Origin: Taishania pollutisoli
Lineage (GTDB): Bacteria; Bacteroidota; Bacteroidia; Flavobacteriales_D; Crocinitomicaceae
DNA length: 64,000 bases
Direction of reading: 5' to 3'
NCBI RefSeq assembly: GCF_014518315.1
Contig: NZ_JACVEL010000001.1
Location: 186,001 to 250,000, forward strand
Shown here: in pieces, positions 55,646 to 63,398 of the stretch
Layout: each line of letters starts with the position of its first letter
How positions within the stretch are numbered: the first letter of the stretch is position 1
The notes under the pieces: model-generated
Databases searched by the model: none
The model's input: the letters and a program-made list of their open reading frames with translations, nothing else
What the model was told of the DNA's origin: nothing
Translations under genes and position numbers: made by a program

Positions 55646-56941
55646 ATGAATTACTTCCCCACTCTCCTCCACACGGCATTCTCGCTCTACTTTCAGCACG
55701 AGAGCGAATATAACTCCCTGCGGGAAATTCCGCTGGATGGAGAAGAATTGTGCACACTCACCGGGCAGGAACTAACATGGGAGGAGTTGATCGTTTTGCT
55801 ATTGGCCATTATGCCGCACATCAATCCACAGGCACTGGATTTATTTTTTATTCAGAACAAAGAGCTGGATAGACCCTACACCGAATTTGGCGGGTGGAAA
55901 GGCATTTCGCACAGCGGTTTTTTACCAACCGGAGAAACAGCCGCATTTTTACTGGGAATTGACAACCCGCAAAGCCGTGCGCTGGTGGTACAGTTATTCA
56001 GCAAAGAACACTGGTTTCATCAGCAAAATGTATTGCGGCTGGAAGGACAGGGAGAAGGTGAACCACTCTTGAGCGGGAAATTGTGTGTGTCGGATGAATT
56101 TCTGGCAAAACTGCTCAACGACGGAACGTATCGACCGGATTACAGCGCGGATTTCCCGGCCAAACGCATGGAAACACAACTGGAATGGAGTGATTTGGTG
56201 GTTCCCTATCACCTGCGGGAAGACCTCGAAAGCATTTCACAGTGGGTGGAACACGAACACACCATTCGCTCACGCTGGAACCTCAGCAAATACATCAAAC
56301 GCGGTTACCGTTGTCTGTTTTACGGTCCGCCGGGAACAGGAAAAACACTGGCAGCTTCGCTACTCGGGAAAAAACACGAAATGGATGTCTACCGGATCGA
56401 CCTGTCGATGATCGTTTCGAAATACATCGGTGAAACGGAAAAGAACCTTGCAAAAATCTTTGATCGGGCCGAACACCAAAACTGGATTTTGTTTTTTGAC
56501 GAGGCAGATGCACTATTTGGGAAACGTTCGGAAACCAATTCTTCCAACGACCGGCATGCCAACCAGGAAGTAGCTTATTTATTGCAACGCATTGAAGATT
56601 TCCCGGGAATGGTGATATTGGCAACCAACCTGAAAGACAATCTGGACGAAGCATTTTTTCGCCGTTTTCAGTCTGTGTTATACTTTCCGATGCCGGACCG
56701 GAATGCACGCACGCGTTTGTGGAAACAGATGCTGCCCGAAGAGTGGTTGCAGGAAGCCGGAGAAGAATTGGTACAAATTGCTTCGGAAGCAGAACTATCG
56801 GGAGGAAGCATGATCAATGTGGTACAACGTTGTGCATTGGAATTGTTTCACACCCAGAACACGCAACTCACACAAAAAATAATAAAGCACGCCCTGGAAA
56901 AAGAGCGTGAAAAAGAAGGAATCATCACATCCGATAACTAA
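55646..56941 (+). CDS. eCIS AAA+ ATPase (Pvc15/Afp15-like)
   Basis: 431 residues. An N-terminal unique domain (1-190) is followed by an AAA+ domain: Walker A GPPGTGKT at about 227-234, a conserved DLSMIVSKYIGETEKNL, Walker B ILFFDEADALFG and the arginine finger region EAFFRRFQSVLYFPMPD. All eCIS loci carry one such ATPase. It is often labelled FtsH- or VCP-like, but it lacks the protease domain. In Afp/PVC it is needed for particle production or cargo loading. The next gene starts 13 bases later. Confidence 0.92.
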   Translation: MNYFPTLLHTAFSLYFQHESEYNSLREIPLDGEELCTLTGQELTWEELIVLLLAIMPHINPQALDLFFIQNKELDRPYTEFGGWKGISHSGFLPTGETAAFLLGIDNPQSRALVVQLFSKEHWFHQQNVLRLEGQGEGEPLLSGKLCVSDEFLAKLLNDGTYRPDYSADFPAKRMETQLEWSDLVVPYHLREDLESISQWVEHEHTIRSRWNLSKYIKRGYRCLFYGPPGTGKTLAASLLGKKHEMDVYRIDLSMIVSKYIGETEKNLAKIFDRAEHQNWILFFDEADALFGKRSETNSSNDRHANQEVAYLLQRIEDFPGMVILATNLKDNLDEAFFRRFQSVLYFPMPDRNARTRLWKQMLPEEWLQEAGEELVQIASEAELSGGSMINVVQRCALELFHTQNTQLTQKIIKHALEKEREKEGIITSDN

Positions 56942-56953
56942 TATCAATAGACT

Positions 56954-58264
56954 ATGAAACTTATAAAAATTTTTCTGTTCGCGGTATGTTTCATCCATTA
57001 CTCTGTGTTTTCACAAGAATACAAGTGCTATTCCTGCGAAACAGGTTATCCGGGGGAATATTTTGAAATTTTCACCCTGCAGGACAGTATCATTATACGG
57101 GATACCGTCCGGGACACGGTATTTCTGAGTATGTACGACATGGAAAAAACAACAAAAAGCCTCGGAATGTCATTCGATGAGTTTGTTCACAATTTCCTGA
57201 CCTACGTCAATAGCCGGGATTCTTCCACAATGACACCGGAAGAAAAAAAGCACATCAGTTATCTGCGGGCCATGATGAATGCACACCTGAAAAAAGATCG
57301 TTATGTGCTGCGTGAATACACCGCCCATTTCGCCCGGGATTCGTTCAGTATCACGATGCGAAAGATGCCGGAAGTGGAACAACTCCCCGATTCCATGGAC
57401 CTGGACTTCCTGTTTATACTGGAAGGAGAGAAAAACACCGACAATTTCCTCCATTCTCATAAAAAACAAGTCCGGGTGCTCTACCAAATCTTAAAAGATA
57501 TCAAAGGATTAGCCAATACAAAGCATCATAAAATAGGAATCAACTTTTACTTCCCCGATTTTTCATTTCAGGAAAAAAGAGCAATGGCCCAATTCATCAA
57601 ATCGGTAAGTTTGGTGATTGACAGTATTAAAATAAAAGAAATCAGAGGAATTCCACTTTATTTTACGTTTGACCAAAGCGTGAGAGAAAACAGCACCAAT
57701 TACCATTACCTGGTTAGTATGTCTGATATGGTTGACAGCATTTTCCTGGCAAAAACAGGAACAACTTCTTCCTCTTCCCTGGAGATTTCCTTCACATCCA
57801 TTGATCACAAAAAGGAAAAATCGGACATTCCGTGGTTGCAGCAAATCCGAAATCAATTTTACCTGGCTCGTTTTCATACGGACGATTTTCCAAAAATCAG
57901 TGACCAATACCTGACATTGGGAGATCTTGAAAAATTAATGACAGCCGATTACCCTGATTCTCACTGGGAATATTACTTCTATTCGATCCTGACAATCGTA
58001 CTCATTCTGATTGCAGGCAGTACCTTCTATTTCTTGTCCTCCACATTTGCCAATTTCGTGCACAACAACGCCATGTATGTCTTTGCCGGAGGGATTTTAC
58101 TCGTACTGGAAATGTACCTGTTGTTTGTCTTCATGATTGAAACCATGTCCAATACGGTTGTGTTTGACTTTCAGGAAAACCAGATCGTCTTGTTTTTACC
58201 CTTGCTATTGATTTTTGTTATTCCACTGATCAAAAACCTGGTGAGAAAAGGAGAAACTCCCTGA
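56954..58264 (+). CDS. Membrane protein at the end of the eCIS operon, unknown
   Basis: 436 residues. A signal peptide (MKLIKIFLFAVCFIHYSVFSQ) precedes a large extracytoplasmic region with an early Cys pair (YKCYSCETGY). Three membrane segments form the C-terminus (about 340-430: YSILTIVLILIAGSTFYFL, YVFAGGILLVLEMYLLFVFMI, IVLFLPLLLIFVIPLI), followed by KNLVRKGETP. No family recognised. It is spaced 12 bases after the ATPase gene and belongs to the same operon. It could anchor or help export the particle, or be a release factor; none of this is shown. Confidence 0.7.
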   Translation: MKLIKIFLFAVCFIHYSVFSQEYKCYSCETGYPGEYFEIFTLQDSIIIRDTVRDTVFLSMYDMEKTTKSLGMSFDEFVHNFLTYVNSRDSSTMTPEEKKHISYLRAMMNAHLKKDRYVLREYTAHFARDSFSITMRKMPEVEQLPDSMDLDFLFILEGEKNTDNFLHSHKKQVRVLYQILKDIKGLANTKHHKIGINFYFPDFSFQEKRAMAQFIKSVSLVIDSIKIKEIRGIPLYFTFDQSVRENSTNYHYLVSMSDMVDSIFLAKTGTTSSSSLEISFTSIDHKKEKSDIPWLQQIRNQFYLARFHTDDFPKISDQYLTLGDLEKLMTADYPDSHWEYYFYSILTIVLILIAGSTFYFLSSTFANFVHNNAMYVFAGGILLVLEMYLLFVFMIETMSNTVVFDFQENQIVLFLPLLLIFVIPLIKNLVRKGETP

Positions 58265-58298
58265 AGAAAAGAATGGCAATCTCAATAAATTTTGGAGA

Positions 58299-58311
58299 AA
58301 TTATAGTACAT
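58299..58311. promoter_or_regulatory. 13-bp box AATTATAGTACAT (copy 1)
   Basis: The same 13 bases are found at 61038-61050 upstream of the cardiolipin synthase gene. Here it stands 161 bases before the coiled-coil secreted protein and 35 bases after the membrane-protein stop. A shared transcription factor site is one explanation; chance is another in AT-rich DNA. Confidence 0.35.
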
Positions 58312-58324
58312 CCAAATTAAAACA

Positions 58325-58361
58325 GCTGAGGGAGATAATTACCTGTTTTATAAAATCAGGT
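58325..58361. promoter_or_regulatory. Right copy of the element flanking the eCIS locus
   Basis: GCTGAGGGAGATAATTACCTG followed by TTTTATAAAATCAGG, with a near-perfect inverted repeat ACCTG-TTTTATAAAA-CAGGT at its core. It is the reverse-orientation counterpart of the site at 33656-33689 and lies about 60 bases after the last eCIS gene, and 110-147 bases before the next gene. The remaining gap 58265-58471 has no gene. Confidence 0.5.
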
Positions 58362-58471
58362 GTTTTCCCTTGCACCCAAGTACTACTTTAACTTGACTTT
58401 TGTGATATGGTATAAACTAGAAGAATGTATTTATTGAATTACATCTATGCTTCATTAAACCTAATATTTAT

Positions 58472-58822
58472 ATGAAAACAAAATTACTTTTTATTACAGG
58501 GTGTATTTGTTTGTTTACACAGTCAAGTTACGGACAATCCCAAATCAATCCTCTAAAAGAAACAACGCTCACTGCTTCATTACCCGTTGAATTAAACACA
58601 CAACGTACAAAATTAGAAGCGAAACAAGCGGAGATTGATCAGTCGGTTGCCACTTCACGTGCACAAGTCAACAAACTAAAGGAAGAATTTCGTGTGCTAA
58701 AAGAAGAATACCTTCGTTTGCTTTCTATTGAATTAGCAGAAACTTCAGACGTGCACGTAAAAGAACAATTGCAACGGGAGATAACACATTACACGCAAGT
58801 AGCGAATTCATCAACTCATTAA
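58472..58822 (+). CDS. Small secreted coiled-coil protein
   Basis: 116 residues. A signal peptide (MKTKLLFITGCICLFTQSSYGQ, predicted cut after SYG) is followed by a region dominated by a coiled coil (about 45-100; heptad-like LEAKQAEIDQSVATSR, VNKLKEEFRVLKEEYLRL). Unknown function. It is 10 bases before the next T9SS gene and so probably in its transcript. Confidence 0.7.
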   Translation: MKTKLLFITGCICLFTQSSYGQSQINPLKETTLTASLPVELNTQRTKLEAKQAEIDQSVATSRAQVNKLKEEFRVLKEEYLRLLSIELAETSDVHVKEQLQREITHYTQVANSSTH

Positions 58823-58832
58823 TTACTGCTTT

Positions 58833-60920
58833 ATGAAAACAAGAATTTCAACATTTACAGCCTATTTGTTTGGGACATTCATGCTATCCGGACTGTCTTT
58901 CAAGTCGTTCGCACAGTCATTCTCAGAATCATTTGATGATATTACTACATTGGCCGGTAGCGGGTGGGTTATTCAGAATAACAGTTCGCCTGTCGGAAGT
59001 CTTAGCTGGTTTCAGGGAACAGCAACAACCGCAACTCCAACTCCGGGGCCTTTCAACTCATACAACGGAGCTGCAAATGCATACATTGCCGTGAACTTTA
59101 ATAGTACAGGTAGTACGGGGACAATTAGCAATTGGCTGATCACTCCAAACAGAACATTACGAAATGGGGATGTCTTTACTTTTTACACACGGAAACCAAC
59201 GATCGGTAGCGGTCAGACAGATTATCCTGATCGCTTGGAAGTGCGTATGAGTACAAATGGTGCAAGTACTAATGCCGGTGCGAATGCCGCTCAAACAGGA
59301 GATTTCTCTACCTTGTTGTTAAGTGTCAATCCGACGTTAGTTGCAAATGTCTATCCACAGGTTTGGACACAGTACACCATTACCATTTCAGGACTCCCTG
59401 CTCCAACATCCGGACGCATTGCATTCCGCTATTTTGTGACAGGTGCAGGAAGTTTAGGTACAAATTCAGATTACATTGGAATTGATCAGGTAGATTATAC
59501 ACCGTATGTCTGCCCGGCATTTACAATGACAGCCGGGGGAGCACTGACAGGCGGAACTGCCGGAGCGAGCTATACACAAACACTGAGTCAAACAGGAGCA
59601 CTTGGCGCACCAAGTTTTGCAATCACGTCAGGGGCATTGCCTCCGGGATTGACACTGGCTTCCAATGGAACTATTTCAGGTACACCAACTGCTACCGGAA
59701 CATTCAATTTCACAGCAACGGTATCAGATGCAAGTGGTTGTTCAGGAGCTCAGAATTATTCCATTACGGTGGTCTGTCCGGCAAATCCAATCAGCTTTTC
59801 AGCTTCACCGTCTATCTGTGACAATGCCGATCCATATGTATTGACAGAAGGTACTCCTGCCGGAGGAACTTATTCAGGAACAGGTGTTACCGGAGGAACT
59901 TTTGATCCAATGGCAGGAACACAAACCATTGTCTACGATTATACAGACCCGTATGGATGCGCATTTAATTCGGATTATACAATCACTGTCAATACATCAC
60001 CAACGGTTGTGTTGGATCCACTTTCAGCCGTTTGCGAAGATGCAGGAATGGTCGCAATGACAGGTGGAAGTCCGGCAGGAGGAACATACTCAGGAACAGG
60101 TGTCACAGGTTCTGATTTTGACCCGGCTATGGGGACGCAAACGATCACTTATACCTATACAGATGCAAATGGATGTGTGAATGATTCCTCTCAAACGATT
60201 GTCGTAAACACTGTTCCTACAGTCACCTATGATCCTGTTCCCGCAGTCTGCAGCAATGCTGGTGCTTTGACATTAACCGGAGGAAGTCCGGCAGGAGGAA
60301 CTTATTCAGGAACAGGTGTCACAGGCACTGATTTCGACCCGACCGTGGGAACGCAAACAATAACATATACATACACGGATGCAAACGGCTGTGTAAATGA
60401 TGCCGCACAAGACATTACTGTCAACACTGCACCAACAGTTACATTTACTTCACCGGTTTCATTAATGTGTATAGATGACCCATCCTTGACCCTTTCAGGA
60501 GGAAGTCCGGCAGGAGGAACATATTCCGGAACGGGAGTAAGCGGGGGGATTTTCTCACCAACAACTACGGGAGCTCACGTAATTACGTATGCATATACGG
60601 ATGCAAACGGATGCGATGGAGAAGCCATGTTTACCATCGATGTAGATGCTTGCTTAGGAATAGCTGATAACGGACAGGCATTCGGATTCGAAATGTATCC
60701 CAACCCAACAACAGGTCGTTTCACAGCAAGTGTTACTTCGGGAACTGAATGTTCAATTGTAAGTATCATTGATATTCATGGAAAAACAATTCCATTCGAA
60801 GCAACACACACTTCTGCAAATACAATTGAAGTGAATCTTTCAAATCAAGCCGCGGGAATGTATCTTGTAAATGGAATGATAGATAACCAACCTTTCACCT
60901 TCCGTGTACAAAAACAGTAA
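58833..60920 (+). CDS. T9SS-exported protein with choice-of-anchor domain and four Ig-like repeats
   Basis: 695 residues. Signal peptide to about residue 27 (MKTRISTFTAYLFGTFMLSG and SFA-Q). Residues about 30-230 resemble the choice-of-anchor J domain (SESFDDITTL...GWVIQNNSSP). A putative He_PIG Ig-like region (about 235-325; GALPPGLTLASNGTISGTPTATGT in pieces) comes next, followed by four repeats of about 70 residues (GGSPAGGTYSGTGVTG, DFDP, TYTYTDANGC). A T9SS sorting domain ends the protein (MYPNPTTGRFT, IIDIHGKTI, AAGMYLVNG, FRVQKQ). Inferred surface or secreted adhesin-like protein. A terminator follows. Confidence 0.87.
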   Translation: MKTRISTFTAYLFGTFMLSGLSFKSFAQSFSESFDDITTLAGSGWVIQNNSSPVGSLSWFQGTATTATPTPGPFNSYNGAANAYIAVNFNSTGSTGTISNWLITPNRTLRNGDVFTFYTRKPTIGSGQTDYPDRLEVRMSTNGASTNAGANAAQTGDFSTLLLSVNPTLVANVYPQVWTQYTITISGLPAPTSGRIAFRYFVTGAGSLGTNSDYIGIDQVDYTPYVCPAFTMTAGGALTGGTAGASYTQTLSQTGALGAPSFAITSGALPPGLTLASNGTISGTPTATGTFNFTATVSDASGCSGAQNYSITVVCPANPISFSASPSICDNADPYVLTEGTPAGGTYSGTGVTGGTFDPMAGTQTIVYDYTDPYGCAFNSDYTITVNTSPTVVLDPLSAVCEDAGMVAMTGGSPAGGTYSGTGVTGSDFDPAMGTQTITYTYTDANGCVNDSSQTIVVNTVPTVTYDPVPAVCSNAGALTLTGGSPAGGTYSGTGVTGTDFDPTVGTQTITYTYTDANGCVNDAAQDITVNTAPTVTFTSPVSLMCIDDPSLTLSGGSPAGGTYSGTGVSGGIFSPTTTGAHVITYAYTDANGCDGEAMFTIDVDACLGIADNGQAFGFEMYPNPTTGRFTASVTSGTECSIVSIIDIHGKTIPFEATHTSANTIEVNLSNQAAGMYLVNGMIDNQPFTFRVQKQ
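59811..60650 (+). repeat. Four tandem repeats encoding Ig-like modules
   Basis: Four in-frame copies of about 205-210 bases, each encoding PAGGTYSGTGV and then a TYTYTDANGC- or YDYTDPYGC-type ending. Copies 2 and 3 are most alike. The repetition is in the coding sequence of the T9SS protein. Confidence 0.85.
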
Positions 60921-60942
60921 TAAAATAGAAATAATATATGGT

Positions 60943-60976
60943 AAAAGTCGTTCAGAAATGGACGACTTTTATTTTT
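60943..60976 (+). terminator. Rho-independent terminator after T9SS protein
   Basis: Stem AAAAGTCGT / ACGACTTTT with a 10-base loop, followed by ATTTTTT. It starts 23 bases after the stop codon. Confidence 0.82.
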
Positions 60977-61037
60977 TCACTGCATTTCCGGATAGAACAC
61001 AAATAAATTTGAAAAAAACCGGTTTGCAGATGAATGG

Positions 61038-61050
61038 AATTATAGTACAT
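61038..61050. promoter_or_regulatory. 13-bp box AATTATAGTACAT (copy 2)
   Basis: Identical to the site at 58299-58311; here only 25 bases before ATG 61076 of the cardiolipin synthase gene, so it would overlap the transcription start or leader. Confidence 0.35.
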
Positions 61051-61075
61051 TCGTTGTAGAAACAACTTCAGTACT

Positions 61076-62542
61076 ATGCCGGGACACACCAAATGGTTTA
61101 TCGTTGCCGAAATTATCTACATTCTACTGTTATTTGTAGTCTGTATGCGGGTCATCTGGGACACCCGGTCTGTTAGTAAGACACTTGCCTACCTGTTATT
61201 TGTCATCTTTGTTCCGGTCGTAGGAATCTTGTTCTACTTCTCATTTGGGATCAACTACCGGAAGCGTAAGATTTACAGTAAAAAGCTCCTCGCTGACGGT
61301 CATCTTACGGAGGAATTCATCAAAAAAGTCATTGACTCCCTCCAAAAAGGGAACAACGGAGACAATCGATCCGTGATCCAAAATCAGCGACTGATTAAAC
61401 TGCTGACCAATCCGGATTCCGATGATTTCAACCCGGTATTTTATAACAACGATGTTGAAATTCTGATTAACGGAGAGGCCTTCTTCCCGGTATTACTGGA
61501 ACGGTTACGCCAGGCAAAGCACCACATTCACATCGAGTTTTACATCTACGAAAATGATGTGATCGGCAACGCGATCAAAGATATCCTGATTCAAAAAGCA
61601 AGAGAAGGAGTAGAAGTTCGCTTCATCTATGACGATTTTGGCAGCAAAGGTATCCGGAAGGCATTTGTCCGGGAATTGCAGGAAAACGGAGTCAAAACAT
61701 TCCCCTTCAATAAAATCAAGTTGATTTTCATGGCCAACCGGCTGAATTACAGAAATCACCGGAAAATTGTTGTGATTGACGGGACGACATCCTTTGTCGG
61801 AGGGATTAACGTCAGTGATAAATACATCAATCGACCGGATTCAAATGTGTATTGGCGGGACACACACCTCATGATCAATGGAAGTAGTACGTACCTGCTT
61901 CAAAAAGTATTCATGCTGGACTGGAACTTCTGCAGTGATGAGCGGCTGGGATTCAACCTTGGATATTTCCCCGAAATTCCTGCAAAAAGTACGGAAATAC
62001 CGATTCAGATTATTTCCAGCGGACCGGATTCGGATGCTCCGTACATCCTGTATGCGATTGTCAAAGCAATCAGCCTGGCTCAAAAAGAGGTATTGATAAC
62101 CACTCCTTATTACATCCCGGATGAAACCCTGCAACAGGCATTGATTCTTACAGCATTGAGTGGAATTGATGTAAAATTACTGGTTCCCCAGGAAGGAGAT
62201 TCGGTGATTGTTAACCTGGCTGCACAAGCGTATTTCAGAGACCTGCTGAAAGCAGGAGTTCGAATCTACCGTTACCAGAAAGGATTCATTCATGCAAAAA
62301 CCTTTGTGACGGACCGCAAATTAGCTTCCATTGGTACGGCAAACTTAGACTTGCGCAGCTTTGACCTCAATTTTGAAGTTTCCGCTATGATCTACGATGA
62401 GCAAAAGGCACATGCACTGGCAGAAGTCTTTTATGAGGATTTAAAGCATTCCCGGGAGCTCCATTATTCCGACTGGGTAAAAAGACCGAAGTATAAAAAA
62501 ATCACCGAACGGCTGATTCGTTTATTTTCACCGTTTTTGTAA
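61076..62542 (+). CDS. cls: Cardiolipin synthase (phospholipase D family)
   Basis: 488 residues. Two N-terminal membrane segments (about 7-60) precede a phospholipase D-type enzyme with two HKD motifs: H228-K230-D235 (NHRKIVVIDG) and H406-K408-D413 (IHAKTFVTDR), followed by GTANLDLRSFDLNFEV. Cls joins two phosphatidylglycerols into cardiolipin plus glycerol at the inner membrane. The linker IYDDFGSKGIRK and the C-terminal basic tail are normal for the family. Transcribed alone as far as can be seen. Confidence 0.95.
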   Translation: MPGHTKWFIVAEIIYILLLFVVCMRVIWDTRSVSKTLAYLLFVIFVPVVGILFYFSFGINYRKRKIYSKKLLADGHLTEEFIKKVIDSLQKGNNGDNRSVIQNQRLIKLLTNPDSDDFNPVFYNNDVEILINGEAFFPVLLERLRQAKHHIHIEFYIYENDVIGNAIKDILIQKAREGVEVRFIYDDFGSKGIRKAFVRELQENGVKTFPFNKIKLIFMANRLNYRNHRKIVVIDGTTSFVGGINVSDKYINRPDSNVYWRDTHLMINGSSTYLLQKVFMLDWNFCSDERLGFNLGYFPEIPAKSTEIPIQIISSGPDSDAPYILYAIVKAISLAQKEVLITTPYYIPDETLQQALILTALSGIDVKLLVPQEGDSVIVNLAAQAYFRDLLKAGVRIYRYQKGFIHAKTFVTDRKLASIGTANLDLRSFDLNFEVSAMIYDEQKAHALAEVFYEDLKHSRELHYSDWVKRPKYKKITERLIRLFSPFL

Positions 62543-62666
62543 AAACAACTATTTTATCGTACATTTAATTCTCTGTTTACAAGAATCCGGAGCAACAAAG
62601 TGCATACGAAGGAAACGTGAAACAGAAGAGGAAAAAACCAATGAAATGACCGATAAATTAAGTCTC

Positions 62667-63299
62667 ATGAAACGAATCAATATCTTATCGTTTGCAAGTA
62701 TGCTGGTAGTGTTAATAATTGGTTGTGGCAATACGTCTTACAATCAATCAAAAACAGAAATGGAAAAAACGGACATTTCAGGAACAGACACAACGAAACA
62801 AGTCATCTATTTTGCAGGTGGTTGTTTTTGGGGAACGGAACATTTTTTCAAGCAAGTTAAAGGAGTAACGGGAACAGAAGTTGGTTATGCCAACGGACAT
62901 ACAAAAAACCCCACGTACCAGGATGTGGTGTATAAAAACACCGGCTTTGCGGAAACTGTGAAAGTCACCTATGATCCGGAGCAGGTTCAACTAAACCTGT
63001 TACTGGAACTGTTCTTTAAAACCATTGATCCCACCAGTATCAACCGACAGGGAAATGACGTCGGTACACAGTACAGAAGTGGCGTCTATTATACTTCCGA
63101 AGATCAGTTACCTGCCATCCAGGAAATGATGCGTGAAGTAGCAAAAAACTATGATCAGCCGCTTGCGGTGGAAGTGAAACCTCTTCAAAATTTCTATACT
63201 GCAGAAGAATATCATCAAAATTACCTGGATAAAAATCCGGGAGGTTACTGTCACATCAATCCTGCTTTGTTCGAAACAGCGAAAAAAGCGAATCGTTGA
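62667..63299 (+). CDS. msrA: Lipoprotein-type peptide methionine sulfoxide reductase A
   Basis: 210 residues from ATG 62667 (an in-frame ATG at 62646 is possible). A lipoprotein signal (ILSFASMLVVLIIGC) is followed by a short acidic linker and the complete MsrA domain: catalytic Cys C53 in GGCFWGTEHFF, EVGYANGH, NPTYQDV, GNDVGTQYRSGVYY, AEEYHQNYL and GYCHINP near the C-terminus. It reduces S-methionine sulfoxide with thioredoxin as electron donor. Lipidation places it at the envelope, so it repairs exported proteins. Confidence 0.94.
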   Translation: MKRINILSFASMLVVLIIGCGNTSYNQSKTEMEKTDISGTDTTKQVIYFAGGCFWGTEHFFKQVKGVTGTEVGYANGHTKNPTYQDVVYKNTGFAETVKVTYDPEQVQLNLLLELFFKTIDPTSINRQGNDVGTQYRSGVYYTSEDQLPAIQEMMREVAKNYDQPLAVEVKPLQNFYTAEEYHQNYLDKNPGGYCHINPALFETAKKANR

Positions 63300-63398
63300 A
63301 GAAATGTTTTTTATATGATTTGTTCTAAAGTCAGGTGATGAACTATAAAGTAAGTCGAATTACGCAAATAGTTGATTTTTAATAGCTTTTATGTAGTG

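Noticed and set aside
33747-58264. Prophage or R-type pyocin in place of an eCIS
   Set aside because: No capsid, portal, terminase, integrase or lysis gene is visible, while the DUF4255 cap, Pvc15-type ATPase and DUF4157 cargo are typical of eCIS.
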